Assembly: GCA_963969495.1 (NCBI GenBank)
Contig: OZ018321.1
Span: forward strand, 71,400,286-71,464,285
Length of the DNA stretch: 64,000 bases
Source of the DNA: Ceratothoa steindachneri
Taxonomy: Eukaryota; Arthropoda; Malacostraca; Isopoda; Cymothoidae
Direction: 5' to 3'
Of this stretch, positions 1 through 11,959 are shown piece by piece. Each line of letters opens with the position of its first letter. The first letter of the stretch is position 1. A program made the position numbers and the translations under genes. The notes under the pieces are model-generated. The model searched no databases. It was not told where the DNA came from and saw only the letters and a list, made by a program, of their open reading frames with translations.

Positions 1-2230
1 TTGTTAAGAGATATACACTTATTTCAGCATACATTCATCCATAGAACAGGTGGAGTTCCACCGAGCGGTGGCATGGTGCGTAGTCTCTTTGGGAGCACTA
101 CAGGATCAATCCCAATGGGACAAGTCTTTACTGTCCATATTGAAGCGTTGTAGATAGGTGTCTTTAATATGGATCAGTTTACACTTAACTCCACGATAAC
201 TCCTTCATTTTCTTGTCTCCTTATGTCTCTATCCTTCTTGCATGCACAGCCTCAGTTTGCGTGAGAGTTGGTAGATGACCGCCATAATAGTCACCACTTT
301 CCTATCTAAATATCATTTTCATGGTAGCTGCCTCCCAAAGAACCACCTGCATGGTGCTTGAAAAGTGCTCAGTGGCTTGAATTTCAGTTAATGACAGGTT
401 TCTATATTCCAATCAAGAAGTTTAGGTCAATAAATGAGCCTGCTTAGTTCTTCTTCAGCAACCTCATATATGTTTGACTGGCTGTAATTCCTATAATTTA
501 CACCATCCCTTTCCATATTTGGCTGAGTGCGAGACGACCTTCAAAGAGAAGCGATAAGCCCATATACATATGTTATAATCAACGCCTGAACAATTTTTCC
601 GTAAAAGAATTAGATCGAGTGAAAACTAGATTCAGGCATGTTTCGAAGCATGCCTGCCTGCCTCTTTACTTGTCGGGCCTTCATGTCTTCACACAACGAG
701 ACGACCCGCGTTTGAAGGTTTTGGCGTAAGTTCTCTAAAGACCCTCTTATGTTCCTCCAGGAGGATGGGACCGCACTATTGGAAGATAGGTCCGTGATGA
801 AGTCCTTTGCGACCGCTTTCACTACATTCTTTAGCAGGCATGATGCTTTGCAAGCATTCATTGTAATTCTTTTGCTCGCTGAAAGACACCAAATGGTCAT
901 TACTTCTAGAGGCAATGAAACATTCAATGACCTGCTTAAGCAAAGTGAGCTGTTTTTATACGCTCTCGCTGCATGATCGGATACTGGCCCCTTGGCCGGA
1001 CGAAATCCACTACGCCATGCTCCGAAACCAAAGTGAGTGAGTCAAGGCTTGTCTGTTAGAAATTTGAACAGGATCTGGAATGAGGGTAACATGGCGAATT
1101 TCTGGCGTGTTTTCTATTCGCAAACTGGAAAGAGATCACTCTATCCCGGCCCCTTTCTGACAAAATTCTCTAAGAAATTTCATTTGCATATTGTTGAAGA
1201 AATTTATAAATATTATATTAGTTAATTTCCTGAACAGCGTGGTCCACTTTGAATTCTGCACAGTCAGTGCAGCTTTGGTATTTTTCACTCCAGATCGAAG
1301 GCTCAGCTCTGGCTAAGAAATGCTATCTACGAGGCATTCTTTCATATACAGCACTTTGACACGGTTATTTTAGATCTCTAGCTGGCCTATGATATCGCAT
1401 GGTGATAAAGTATCATTGATACCCTCCAAATTATGGGGGCAAGGGGACCCCTCTCAATCTTCCTATAAGAATTTTCCTGATATCGTTGATTCCGCGAACG
1501 AGGGTGAGAGAGATGTCTGGTCAAATCTGATAAGAGGATGGCGTACCGCAACCAAGTGTCCTAAGTGTCACACCTTTTTTCTTGAATAGCAACAGTACTA
1601 TATCGGTTCTGCCCTAAGATGTTATCGCTGCGCGCTATGTAGACGACCTTTTGATCTCATTTTGTGCACCCCAAATGCCAACTCTGGATCGTAGATTCCA
1701 AAAGACTTTGAACCACATCTCTCGCTACTCCAAAGAGCAGACGTTTTAGGTTTCTTTGCTCAAAAATAAGGTAGTCATTTCTTTTTCATCACTGGCTCCG
1801 CTCAGACCTTGATTTGTTCATTAAAGTGGCTTGGCTGGAAGTGGTAGAATCGCACCATTTTCCTGGTCTTGTTTTCGACCGGCACGTCATTTGGGAGGCC
1901 CATATAACAAACCTTATGGTTTCTCTTACGCACACCACGGTCATTCTTTCTTTAGTGACGTTCAGCACCTTGTTTAATACTAAGGTTAACGTTCTTATCT
2001 TCTTTCGTTCCTTTATTTTCTCAAGCTCTACTACGGATCCGAGTTTTATGTATTCGCAGACTATCGTGAATTCCGCAAGATTGATGCGATCCACCGGCAA
2101 ATGGTGCCTTCATCACTCCCTCTTTTGAAAGACTTCTTGTCGCATAGTGCGTATAATCCTCCGCCACTAGATATAGTTGTTGGGTCTTGATTGCATTCTC
2201 GGGTACCGCCTCCTTTCGACGCCAAATAAT
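1..2230 (+). pseudogene. Decayed LINE ORF2 (endonuclease C-terminus, reverse transcriptase, thumb), jockey/CR1-like
   Basis: This is a heavily mutated non-LTR retrotransposon ORF2 entering from the left edge. Read across several frames it shows endonuclease C-terminal text around 240-470 (a DDRHNSHHFPI string resembling the SDHFPI block). It is followed by a PWPDEIHYAML block near 988-1022, equivalent to the APGPDGIxY motif that opens the RT. RT motif A (HFDTVILDL then an AYDxAW-like string) lies near 1351-1405 and motif C reads YVDDL at 1637-1651. The LGLVFDRHxxWExHI block sits near 1864-1906 and SKLYYGSE, a thumb motif, near 2018-2042. Several stops and frameshifts make it non-functional. 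The clade is uncertain; jockey or CR1 is the best guess from motif style. Confidence 0.75.
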
Positions 2231-5200
2231 GGCTGGTTTTTGTTTAGGTTTCTTTTGTTGTTGTTGTTTGTTCTCCTTTGATTTGTTCAGGCCTTTGTTT
2301 TTTTTTTGTTTTATATCGTTGTTTTTTTATTAAGAAACTCTATTAATAGGTAAAAATCTACAGATTAATCGTTTAAAAAAATAGCTCAATCAATAAAATG
2401 TCTTAAAAACTAGATAAATGTCTTATAAGCAGAAGCTTCCTAATCTATTCAGGTCCTCAATTGTCCACTATCTTTTGTGTGTGGGCTACAAAATCTTCGT
2501 AGATAAAATTTTATTGTAAGTAAAACTCAGGATCTGTACAAATAGGGATATTTCTCATTACATAGGTAGACTTATTGCTAAGTCAAAACTTTCCTATGTC
2601 AGAAACAAAGCAACTAAATTTAGGCAATTCTTCATTTTCACCCTTAAATTTTAGGATTTTAATTTAGACAGATAAGTCGTTGAATATGAAAAAAATTTTA
2701 ATCGCTATTCATCCTATGTTGAATCCAGAAGTAACTTAAGTCAGACTTAAAATTCAACTTACATCTCTTAAACTAAATTGTAACCAACTTTAGTTTGAAA
2801 GTTAGTCAATTTTACAGGAACCTTGCTGAATGGTTGGTTGCTCATTAATTATTTTGAACAAGTCTCTAATTTTACCAACTTTGGAATATCACTCACTTAA
2901 ATAATTTGATTGCCTTACTCTATCCAAATTATTTCTTAAGAAAAATATCAAATTTTGTTCAATTTAATATGTGATAAATTAAAAGCTAAAATTTTATTAG
3001 GGAAGGATTAATTATAGGCAAAGAGGTCGCAGGTGTCTCGAGGTAATTAAAATAAGGCCGGTTCACTAAAAGACTAGAAACACGTAATATATAGGTTACT
3101 CTTTCTGCCCCATCATCAATCAAATTCATGTTATATATAGGCCCAAAATGCACTGCTGTTTGGTTTATTAAATTTCGCTAATTCGTTATTAATTAGACTG
3201 TCGGAATTTAATAACGTACATAAATAGGGAGTTGGTTCACTTTAAGTTTATAAACAAAAATTTACGCTTTTTCTTTTTCCGATCTATTTGTGTCTTAATA
3301 GCCATGTAATCAATCCTCTCGTCCAGTCAAATTTTCATGCCTGGCAGGGATTCAAAAGCTCGTCTCTCTTCACCATACTATTTCCTTGTACATCTCTCAT
3401 ACACATAATCCCCAATAATTCTTTTGTCCATAGCATTGCTGTTAAACGCTTACTCACATAATCTGTCTTTTATCCGTCTTTCTACATTTCGCACTCCACT
3501 CTCTTATATTCTATGCACAAGTCTCTATTTATTCAAACTTATTATATGCTAAAACATCTCGAAAGATTCTTGGTCATAGCCTGATTCAGGATATTTTATC
3601 ATGCATTATATAGCCCTCTGTCATTCCTCTCTTCCATTCTTCGACCCCAAACTCCTTGCAATTTTCTTTATTGCATTGTTTTCTCTTGATAATGAATTCG
3701 CTTTGAATACCTTAATCTCACAAAATTATACAATGTTCGTATGTGTAGATTTGAGATAACTTTCTTGCAACTTCTCCTTTCTAATCATCCATGTGTGTTT
3801 CCTATAATGGAAAAGCATATAATCTCAGTCTGCCCCCTTCGTGCTACTCTTACTCGCGATACTCAATCTAATCTTAAGAAATCGCATTTAACCAAGGCTC
3901 ACAACACGCAACTTAATATCACATTTACCCATCCTTAATCCCAAATAACATCAGCTTACTCTCCCGGGTTTTTGCGTTAGGCTCTATCCCACACAATGAA
4001 GGTTACAAATTCCCTTACACTCTCGGCCATTAACTATAGGCAGAGAGCACACATTTTTTTCCATTGATCATCGACCTTACACACCCTTCCCTTACTCTTA
4101 ATTCTACTTCTTTCATCATTCAATTCATAAATATATTAAATAATTATTGTGACACCACAACCCATGCTTTGAGACTATACCCATTTCAAACTACCTATTC
4201 CGGCCATCATTCATCATAGCACACTCTCTACTTTCAGGCCACCCAAAAGTTTTCCACCCCATTTATAACCCCTACATTATTAGTGCCTACCATCATTATG
4301 TTTTCTCTGACGTAAATTGATGCAACTTTAGCCAGAGCTTATTTAAATTGAAAGATCTTTTCTCTCTGAATTTAAGCCTTCAATAAAAAAAGGATAGAAT
4401 TACTATTTGGGCATTATAAACTATTATTTTGGTCACCTTATGACTTACTAGGTAATGCTGCAATTATTCCTAGAAATTTCAGCAAAAGATCGACCCAATT
4501 ATTATGAAAATATTGTGGGTTTTATTTTTATAGCCTCGAGTTAATTGATTTACCTTCTTTCTTTAATATATGGAAGAGAGAAGAGCTATGAAAGAGTAGC
4601 TGCAAAATATAATTTACTAGCACAATTATTATAAAACTTTACATAGCAATTCTTATATACATGAATTTTAACAACTGAATTGAACACTTAGTCAAAGAAG
4701 TGTGGAACAAACCAAAGTGACCACTACCCTGATCATTTTAAAATATAACACAGTTTTACGTACCATGAGAGACCATACGAAGACAGTAGCCAAAGTTAAG
4801 AAAATGCTTCAAAGCTCTGTTCTAAAAATGCCGCTAAACACTAAATCGGGAAGACTGGAGAGTCAGAGGGATTCGGTGTAAGATTTAAAGCCAAGTTATT
4901 TTCCCCCAAAGGTGTTTAATACAGAACCTTTGCAGTCCTCCTTTGCTCCGTCCCTTACTTAACGCTTCCTACTGGCAAGTCTGTGGCTACCCACTCCCGG
5001 GTGCGGATTACAACTTCTGGAATGAGCCGATTAGTTCAACCTCCGGACGGTGTGTCAAATTTCTTTAGTTCAGCTTTCCACTGACGCCTGGGGCAAGCAT
5101 ATCCCTTGTTGGCTAATGCAAAACAGGAGCCTCCTTGCCTTCCAAAAATATATGACCAGACCTGGTTGAAAATCCCTATATGGACCCTTCACAACAGTAT

Positions 5201-5899
5201 GGACAAAATAACTTCAATAATAGTGGGTTAAGTTACATGACAGTTTGCAATAGAAACGTAACCTACTAATTCAAGGTTACTTTGTTAATTCTCAAGGATA
5301 TTTCTCACAAATCCAATTTTAGTATTTATATTCATAGTGGTATTAGTGTTATACTCCAGTTTTCTCTCATATCTTCTATTTTCTGTCGGTTATGCAGGAA
5401 AACCAATGTTGCAAAATACATTTCAAGTAAAAACGGATCTACATATAGCACATATATACAAATTCCGATCTATTTCGAATTCAAAGCTGAAAAATTTAAA
5501 TATAAACAAATTTAGTCTTACCCCAAACAAGGTACTGATGAAACAAAGAATATAAGCTACAAAGCTCAGTAAATTTAACCATTCTTAACTTAATCGTTCA
5601 GCGCAATCAGAATAAGGAAAAGAGGATAAAATGAATAAACTTGGATACAATCTCAACATTGGATTTGAAAATACGAAACCAAAGTCATATATGACGTGAT
5701 CTCTCGCGTTTGCAGATGCCATCGCTCTGCATTCTATCGGGAAATAATGACTCGTTGTTCGAAGAGAAGAGAGGAAAGTACTGGCATTTTTTATGAGTTT
5801 CTAGCGTTAATAATGAAAAATATAGTGATGATTTTTTATGAAATTTCTATTTTATGGCCTCAACAGGAAAAAGTTTTCATATCTAAAAACGGGAAGGTT

Positions 5900-5921
5900 C
5901 AGGAGAGTGCGCACTCTCCTG
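5900..5921. repeat. Perfect 22-bp palindrome
   Basis: The sequence CAGGAGAGTGC is followed directly by its exact reverse complement GCACTCTCCTG with no spacer. It is GC-richer than its AT-rich surroundings. It could be a dimeric protein-binding site, an RNA hairpin stem or the scar of an inverted insertion; nothing nearby favours one of these. Confidence 0.85.
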
Positions 5922-6350
5922 TTCCCTCAAGCACTATATTGTCTTCCAGAGCGATTTAACATCGGAGTAATTTAATTTTATATAACTAACCAACTCTATT
6001 AAAAACAATCTTATCAAATAAATTCTAACGCAGAAACTTAGTTGTTTCTGGTCGCATTAATAAAAAAATATAAACTAATCCATCTATGGACGAAATATCA
6101 ATAAATGTGAAGGAAAATTAAAGGGCTGTTGCTTTACTAAACGAATGAAAATAGAAAGGACACAAAGGTAGAAATAAGACAAGAGACAACTGCACAATGA
6201 CATAGATAACCCCAAATCCATCAGGTATAAATGTCTGTTAATATATATTTATGAGTTAAAGGTAAAAAAACAAACAAAGAAAGAGTCAAAAAGACGAAAA
6301 CAACCCCAAACTGAAATGTATGGAATTAATAACACAAAAATAAGATGAAC

Positions 6351-6388
6351 TATAGAAACTATAGTATTTATATAGTATAGTTTCTATA
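6351..6388. repeat. Short inverted repeat (13-bp arms)
   Basis: The arms TATAGAAACTATA (6351-6363) and TATAGTTTCTATA (6376-6388) are exact reverse complements separated by 12 bases. Low sequence complexity makes chance or a small fold-back equally possible. Confidence 0.6.
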
Positions 6389-8381
6389 ACACTTTCTTTT
6401 CATCTGTTCTATTTTATTTTCTAAACTTAACGTCTTCTATCGTAATATTTCATAATTTATAGCTTCATGGCTATATCTTTATGTATTTCTCCATGGAGGG
6501 GAAGATGAGAACTTCATTGTACTCTTATGTGAATGAAAACACCTAAGATTTACGAGATGACGCAAGTAATAAATCTCTTTGGTAGAAAAGATCTTTTGAA
6601 TTTGATCCAATGATCTCGCATGACAAAATCAAATTTATCTTTCGCCCTTGCTACTACTAATTTCCCCATTAAAAAACCTGGCATAAATATTCATTTCTCT
6701 TCGGTTTTGAGACGAGTGACATTCTAATATACCTAATTAAAATTTCATGTTCCAAGAATAAATATTTAGTACCTCTTTTAGCACTAATCAAGCAAGTCGT
6801 GTTGTAAAACTGAAAGAATCAAATGGCATAAGAAGGTGTATAACTAGGTGCCTCAAAGTTACATTATAATTGAGTGTTGATCATAAAACTTTAGTTAAAA
6901 TTTTCTCTAAAGAACAGGAGGTAAGGAAAAGTGGGGAAGCAATTATGAATAGTTAAAAATGAAATTGATCCTTTTAAAAGACAGAATAAATTGACCCAAG
7001 AAATTTTCACCGCCATAAATTTTGAACCCAAAGATGTCCAAATGATTCTTTTCGAAATTATTTCTAAATTTTGAGGGGGTTTTATAAAGAATTACAAAAG
7101 GAGTGACTAGTTAGTTATAGAATTCTAATCAAAAGCGACGCAATATTTGGCTTCACATCTTTCTGTTCTCTACCGATTTCTTTTCAAATTCTTTGAAACG
7201 CTTTGACTTAAACAAAGATCTAATCTCTTTCACATTTGATGTAGGAGCTCGTAATAATTAGTTTTATTCCGGATAAGTCTCAGAAAAGTTGTATGCCAAC
7301 CTAAAATCATTTTAAATATAAGGACTTTATTAGTCTCAACATGTTTATTTTTTTGCAATGCCACACTGCCAATCAGGTATTTAATTCCTTTTATTCAGCT
7401 CACAAAAGCAAAATTGCCATTTTGTGTATCCGTCTAAATTTGGAAAAGATTCATTCTTTTTATAAAAGAAAAAAGGCCATTACTCTAAGATAATAATCAA
7501 TAGAAAAAACTATTCCCCCAAATACCTGATTACCTTATTAGTGGTAACATCATAATAGACCATTTTGTTCAGGTATGACGTAGGCATATAAATGACTACA
7601 TAATTTACTTAGGATTGATAGGGAAAGAAACTTGTGTTATTCATTGATTGACTCGTTGGGCAAACTAAAAGTTAGAAGAAACCTAAATATAATAAAAAGA
7701 AACATCATAACGAAACGTGGCAAAACACTTGGTTGGAGTTGATTTCAAATGATTAACTTTAATAAAAAAACTTATTTATCGGCAACGATATGTAGCGCCA
7801 GCGTTTGAATGAAAACTATTGGCTTTCCTCAAGTTATTGCATAAATACTTTTCCCAAACTATAATTTTAGATTACAAATTTTAAAACATTTTTACTATAC
7901 TCAACACATTTTTTTCTTTTCAATTCCAGATTGATGTTGAAATGAAGAAATAGCCTAAACTTGAATGGTGTATCTAACCACCCTGACCCATTATTGACTT
8001 TTAAATCAATGGACTACTAAGTGGTATTATCATATAACATATAAACTTAAAGTTTCTCTGAATTAAAGTGATTGAATTTTAGTAAATCTTTCTACAATGT
8101 ATTATTTTTAGAAAGATCAAAATGTTTTTGGCTAAAATATACCAAAAAAGAACTCGCAATAATATTAATTATTCTTTGCTTTCAATTTACAAATCTGACT
8201 CAAGAGGAGCTATTGAACGTTTTTAATTAACTTTCAATCGGATAAATATCGATTGTGCCTGTGTAATTTGATATTACATCAATGTACATTTGCAAATAAT
8301 GACTCAAACCTCAATTTAAGACGGTTTTTAAGTTATTTGCGAAAGATCGATATTGCCAGATTGTAACTGACTCTGAGGACG

Positions 8382-8584
8382 ATGGAGGATTCTACAAATA
8401 TGACAAAATCCATTAATACAACGGATCTATCCAGTGTGATGGACAATGATCCCTGCATCATAAGGGCATCTGGAGAGGAATCTAAACGAGACTTCTTTCA
8501 CTTTTTGATATATGGAATCTGCCTAAATTTCGTTGGAATTCTTGGTCTTATTGGCAATATCATATCGATCACAATTCTAAGCAG
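8382..8584 (+). CDS. First coding exon of a class A neuropeptide GPCR (FMRFamide/myosuppressin-receptor-like)
   Basis: An ATG in a good context (gacgATGG) opens a 67-codon reading frame. It has two N-glycosylation sequons near the N-terminus (NMT at residue 6, NTT at residue 12), an acidic and polar extracellular stretch with one cysteine, and then transmembrane helix 1. The helix ends in GLIGNIISITILS and carries the class A TM1 GN motif. The frame is cut by AG|GTAAGC, a strong splice donor whose GT is at 8585-8586, leaving a phase-2 exon end so that an arginine-type codon would span the junction. TM1 text of this kind ending in ILSR is typical of arthropod FMRFamide and related neuropeptide receptors. 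That subfamily call rests on one helix only. No exon carrying TM2-TM7 was found in the rest of the window, so the next exon is beyond it or very far downstream. This is the only likely functional host coding sequence here. Confidence 0.75.
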
Positions 8585-9516
8585 GTAAGCTTAACTCTTT
8601 TTTAATTTGGGTTGTATTTTGTATAAAAACAATAATATCTTTAGTTGTAATATTGGCGCAAACAATACATAGAATAGACTACCATAGAACTCATATGTTT
8701 CATGGGTACAAGAAGTTTTTGAATAATACCATATGTTTATCATGCATAACCTAACTTACATTAATAATAGAAAATAGATACCAGTTTAAAGAGTTAAATT
8801 GGAGGGCAATCAAAGAAAAGAAATTGCAAGCTAACCTTTCATCATAAGAATTGCTTGACTTTTTTTATCATATTTATTTTTTATTTTTTTTCCTTAGTTT
8901 TATTTTCATTGATATCAATTCTATTTTTATTAGCTCGATAGATGCTAGCTTTTAGGTTATCTAGCCTCTTTGTTTTACGAGCACCTTTTGATCTATTTCG
9001 AAACAGAATTTTTTTCAACTAGTTCGTTTGGACTAGTTCTTTTTAGCCTAACAATTTCTAAATGAACTGATTTGATGCGCAAGACCAAGTTTTTTATGGC
9101 TGAGAACGGTATGAAAATTTTGGATTAAAATGCTTTGTCAAGGTATGTGGGATGAAGGCGCTAAGAGCCAATATATGAAGATTGCATGGTGACATTTAGG
9201 ATAAGAATGAAGTCAAATAAGATATTAAATTTCTTGGCGTCGACCTTGAAGACGTAAGGAGTTTGAAGAATCTACGTAGTTTATATCTTAAATGAAAATG
9301 ATAAGATAGGTGATTTCGACAAAAATTTGAAAGCTAAAATTGTCTCATCACTGATGAGAGTGTTAGTGAATGCTAAGAACTTCAGCTAGGGTTTTACTAG
9401 GAGTCGCATTAGATTATACCGATATTATGGCGAGATTATTACAGTGAGACTTTGTTATGGAGGTAGAAAAGATAGAGAGCATTCGGTGGGTGAGAAGAGT
9501 TGATAATTCAAAGAGA
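8585..9516 (+). other. Intron start and AT-rich flank
   Basis: Sequence after the splice donor of the GPCR exon. It contains AT-rich filler and, around 9050-9480, a more purine-rich stretch that hints at old repeat-derived coding sequence. No motif there is strong enough to name. Confidence 0.4.
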
Positions 9517-9523
9517 ATATATA

Positions 9524-9578
<55 letters not shown>
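9517..9578. repeat. (TA)n microsatellite
   Basis: Almost uninterrupted TA dinucleotide tract of about 60 bp. It directly abuts the Penelope-type end that follows. Confidence 0.95.
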
Positions 9579-9580
<2 letters not shown>

Positions 9581-9740
9581 AAAGGTTTCTTTGATAACAA
9601 ATGCAGAGAAAGAAGAAGAGAACACCACAGGTGGTACATTGTTCTTTACTCCTGACGTTTCGGTCCTCTAGAGCTTCCTCAGTGTAGCAAGAAACTATGA
9701 CAAGAAATGAACAGGTCTGCCGGCTTATATACACAAAAGA
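9579..9740 (-). mobile_element. Penelope-like element terminal fragment
   Basis: Between the (TA)n tract and about 9740, the minus strand carries a CTGAGGA...GAAACG block of the type found in the terminal repeats of Penelope-like retroelements. The same arrangement (TA tract, about 70-80 bp, same block) recurs at 39.7-39.9 kb. There it follows a recognisable Penelope GIY-YIG coding end, which supports the assignment by analogy. No GIY-YIG text could be read upstream on the minus strand here (about 9780-10250), so this copy may be a terminal fragment only. Confidence 0.5.
9657..9682 (-). ncRNA. Hammerhead-ribozyme-like core (copy 1)
   Basis: On the minus strand the core reads CUGAGGA, a 14-nt stem-loop candidate, then GAAAC. 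This matches the hammerhead consensus CUGANGA...GAAA. Stem II is imperfect (GCUC against GGACC with one mismatch). Stems I and III and the cleavage site were not resolved, so activity is unproven. Penelope-like elements are known to encode hammerhead motifs. Confidence 0.4.
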
Positions 9741-10389
9741 CTAAACTCATCTCGATATTGACTAATCAGCGACAAGCTCAGACGATGGTCAGAGTAATGA
9801 ATCCATGGTTTTAACTTATCAAGACATAATTGCAGGCTTCAGGGAAAAGTGATTTCTAGTCTAACTCACTGCGGAACTTTAGGTTAGAGTCATCTTGGAT
9901 TTTGGGCCAGAGTTACAACCTGCGGGAGGTATATACTCTACCATGTGCGTCCGGCCAGGACCAGATTGGGAATTTACACCAGTCTCTGTGTATGCTACGA
10001 ATAACTGATTTAACCAAAAACCCGTTCGTTCGACGCCGCGGCACCCTCAGGTGGGGATCGTTAATTCGGCTCCGATCACTTATCAAGTCCGCCATGTTCT
10101 TACACACTCTGATGAGTCCTTCCAACTCCATCACATTCATATTATCATCCTTCACTGGAGTTATATTTCACAAGCCCGGTCGATGGAGGGGTGACGGGCT
10201 CCATAACTCTCAAAATATCAACAAAAGTTGTCTAACCCTAGTCATGGGTTCAGCTGCATTAAAACTGGTACACAACATACAAAAATCACGCACAATTACA
10301 AACTAAGGCAACTTTTACGATCCCACACACACGAAAACAAATCACAAAAAAAAATACAAACACACACAGACCGAACACTCGCGTTCAGG

Positions 10390-11900
10390 TCTACGATGAC
10401 GGAAACAAAGTTCACCAACTCACACTCGACGAACTTGTCAAACTAGTACACCACACAAGACAGCCTGACGAACAGAAATATAAACAACAGATATGCATAC
10501 TGAGAGCAAATCCTTATGGTTGCTATTCCAAACCAACGACATATTGACCCACCCCAGGCAGGAATGCGATGAAGAAGTAATTCAAGACTTCTATTTCAAC
10601 TGTACCAAGCAATTGGCTGTCATTATAGTGTCAGACGAACATAAAAACTACACGCTGCTAGGCCAAGGCATCAAGGTCTGCCGCACCCTCACATAGCCTC
10701 ACAACATAGAGACACAACTTAACGTCAAACCCTTACAGTACCGGCACTGTTACAGAAACAAAGATGAGAAATGCACTTACATTGCAGTGTACTGGGCCAA
10801 ATTATCCCAGTTGCACCGTCATCACACCTCAATGCCTCGATCGTGGCAGCCACTACGTCGCCGTCAACCTTAAATGCCCATATCTATCCAAGTACCGCTT
10901 AGATTCAGTTGCAGCAATACGACGTGCTCAACAGACCACCAACTTGCCCATCCACTCCTCCAATGCCTACCCCCCCTCTCCCTCATGGGAACATATGCCG
11001 CTGCTGCCGACGCTTCGGGGACCACACTAATCCCTGAACAGCCTTTCAAATACCCCACCCAAGAAGCAATCCAGACACCCCCACTAGGACCAACTCCTGC
11101 ACCCATCCAAAAACAAACAAAATACCAGGCCCAAGTCAGACCTGGCCGCCGTGCTTTGCAAGGTGGCAAATGACATGTTCATGGGAGACTCCCACCTCTA
11201 CGCCAGCATATTAAACACGATTTATGCCGAGAGTAGCCTTGGACAAATTACATTCCCCCAGGTGTTTTCCTAATACATAAACACAAAGACAAGACTTCCG
11301 CACTCATCTTTACATCTATAGGTACGTACAAGCCCCCTATAAACCCACCGCCGACACATACAATGCTCCCTACATGCCCCAGGTCCCGATCCCAGCTCTC
11401 CCATCACTCCTCTGCTCCAAACCATTCTCCCGCTCTCCCAGCCCTTGTCCCCAGTGCACTCTCTCTCCCTGCCGTCCCTGCCTCTTTGTCCACTGCCCCT
11501 ACCGCTCTTCCTTCCGCCATTTTTCCTCTTTACACTGCTCCCATACCTATCTCCTTATTGCCTAAAGCCCTCCTACTAGCAATCCCCCTTCAATTGTCTC
11601 AAACCCCTCTCCACTGTCTTCAATCTTCCTCTTACTGTCTCCAATCCTCCTCCTACTGTCTCTATCCCTACTCATACTGTCCCCACCCCTTTTTCTACCT
11701 TTGATACTCCCTTCCACAGCCTCCAAACCCCTCATACCATCTATATTCTTTCCACCCTCCCTCCCCCTACCTCCTCCACTAGTTTCACTGTCTCTAACGC
11801 TTCTCCCACCATGTCCACCACCCCTATAAAATCCAAACATTCCACCTCCACAATACTCGACCCTCCACAAACGCGTGTAAAGGTAGCCGCCCTCCCTTCA
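10390..11900 (+). pseudogene. LINE ORF1 (gag-like, zinc-knuckle) with proline/serine-rich linker
   Basis: This decayed first ORF belongs to the LINE whose ORF2 follows. Readable parts include a VQVYDDGNKVHQLTLDEL segment near 10385-10440 and a zinc-knuckle-like region about 10735-10870 (YRHCYRNKDEKC and following). After these comes the characteristic post-knuckle string KCPYLSKYRLDSVAAIRRAQ at about 10873-10935. From about 11360 to 11870 the sequence becomes very rich in Pro, Ser, Thr and Leu codons (CT- and CC-rich), a low-complexity linker. Stops and frameshifts interrupt it. ORF1 proteins of jockey-type LINEs bind the element RNA. Confidence 0.6.
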
Positions 11901-11959
11901 CTGCCTTGTTAACACTGGTATCTAGTAGAGGAAAGCGACTGTCGCTAACACAGCATCAC

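Larger units (their letters stand above)
2240..8380. other. AT-rich stretch without a recognised gene
   Basis: Both strands hold only short, compositionally biased reading frames. A CT-rich plus strand (about 3240-4300) and a more GC-balanced patch (about 4720-5160) look like old repeat sequence, but no protein motif could be read. The two clear structural features, a perfect palindrome and a short inverted repeat, are listed separately. Confidence 0.6.

Noticed and set aside
9414..9734. Minus-strand frame with a Tyr-Ile repeat
   Set aside because: It is the translation of the (TA)n microsatellite and the adjoining Penelope-type terminus.
10870..11173. Overlapping plus and minus open frames of about 99 codons
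   Set aside because: The LINE ORF1 reading in the other plus frame (KCPYLSKYRLDSVAAIRRAQ) explains this stretch; the others are shadows.
11562..11870. Glycine/arginine-rich minus-strand frame (102 codons)
   Set aside because: It is the antisense of the CT- and CC-rich Pro/Ser linker of the LINE ORF1; composition alone keeps it open.
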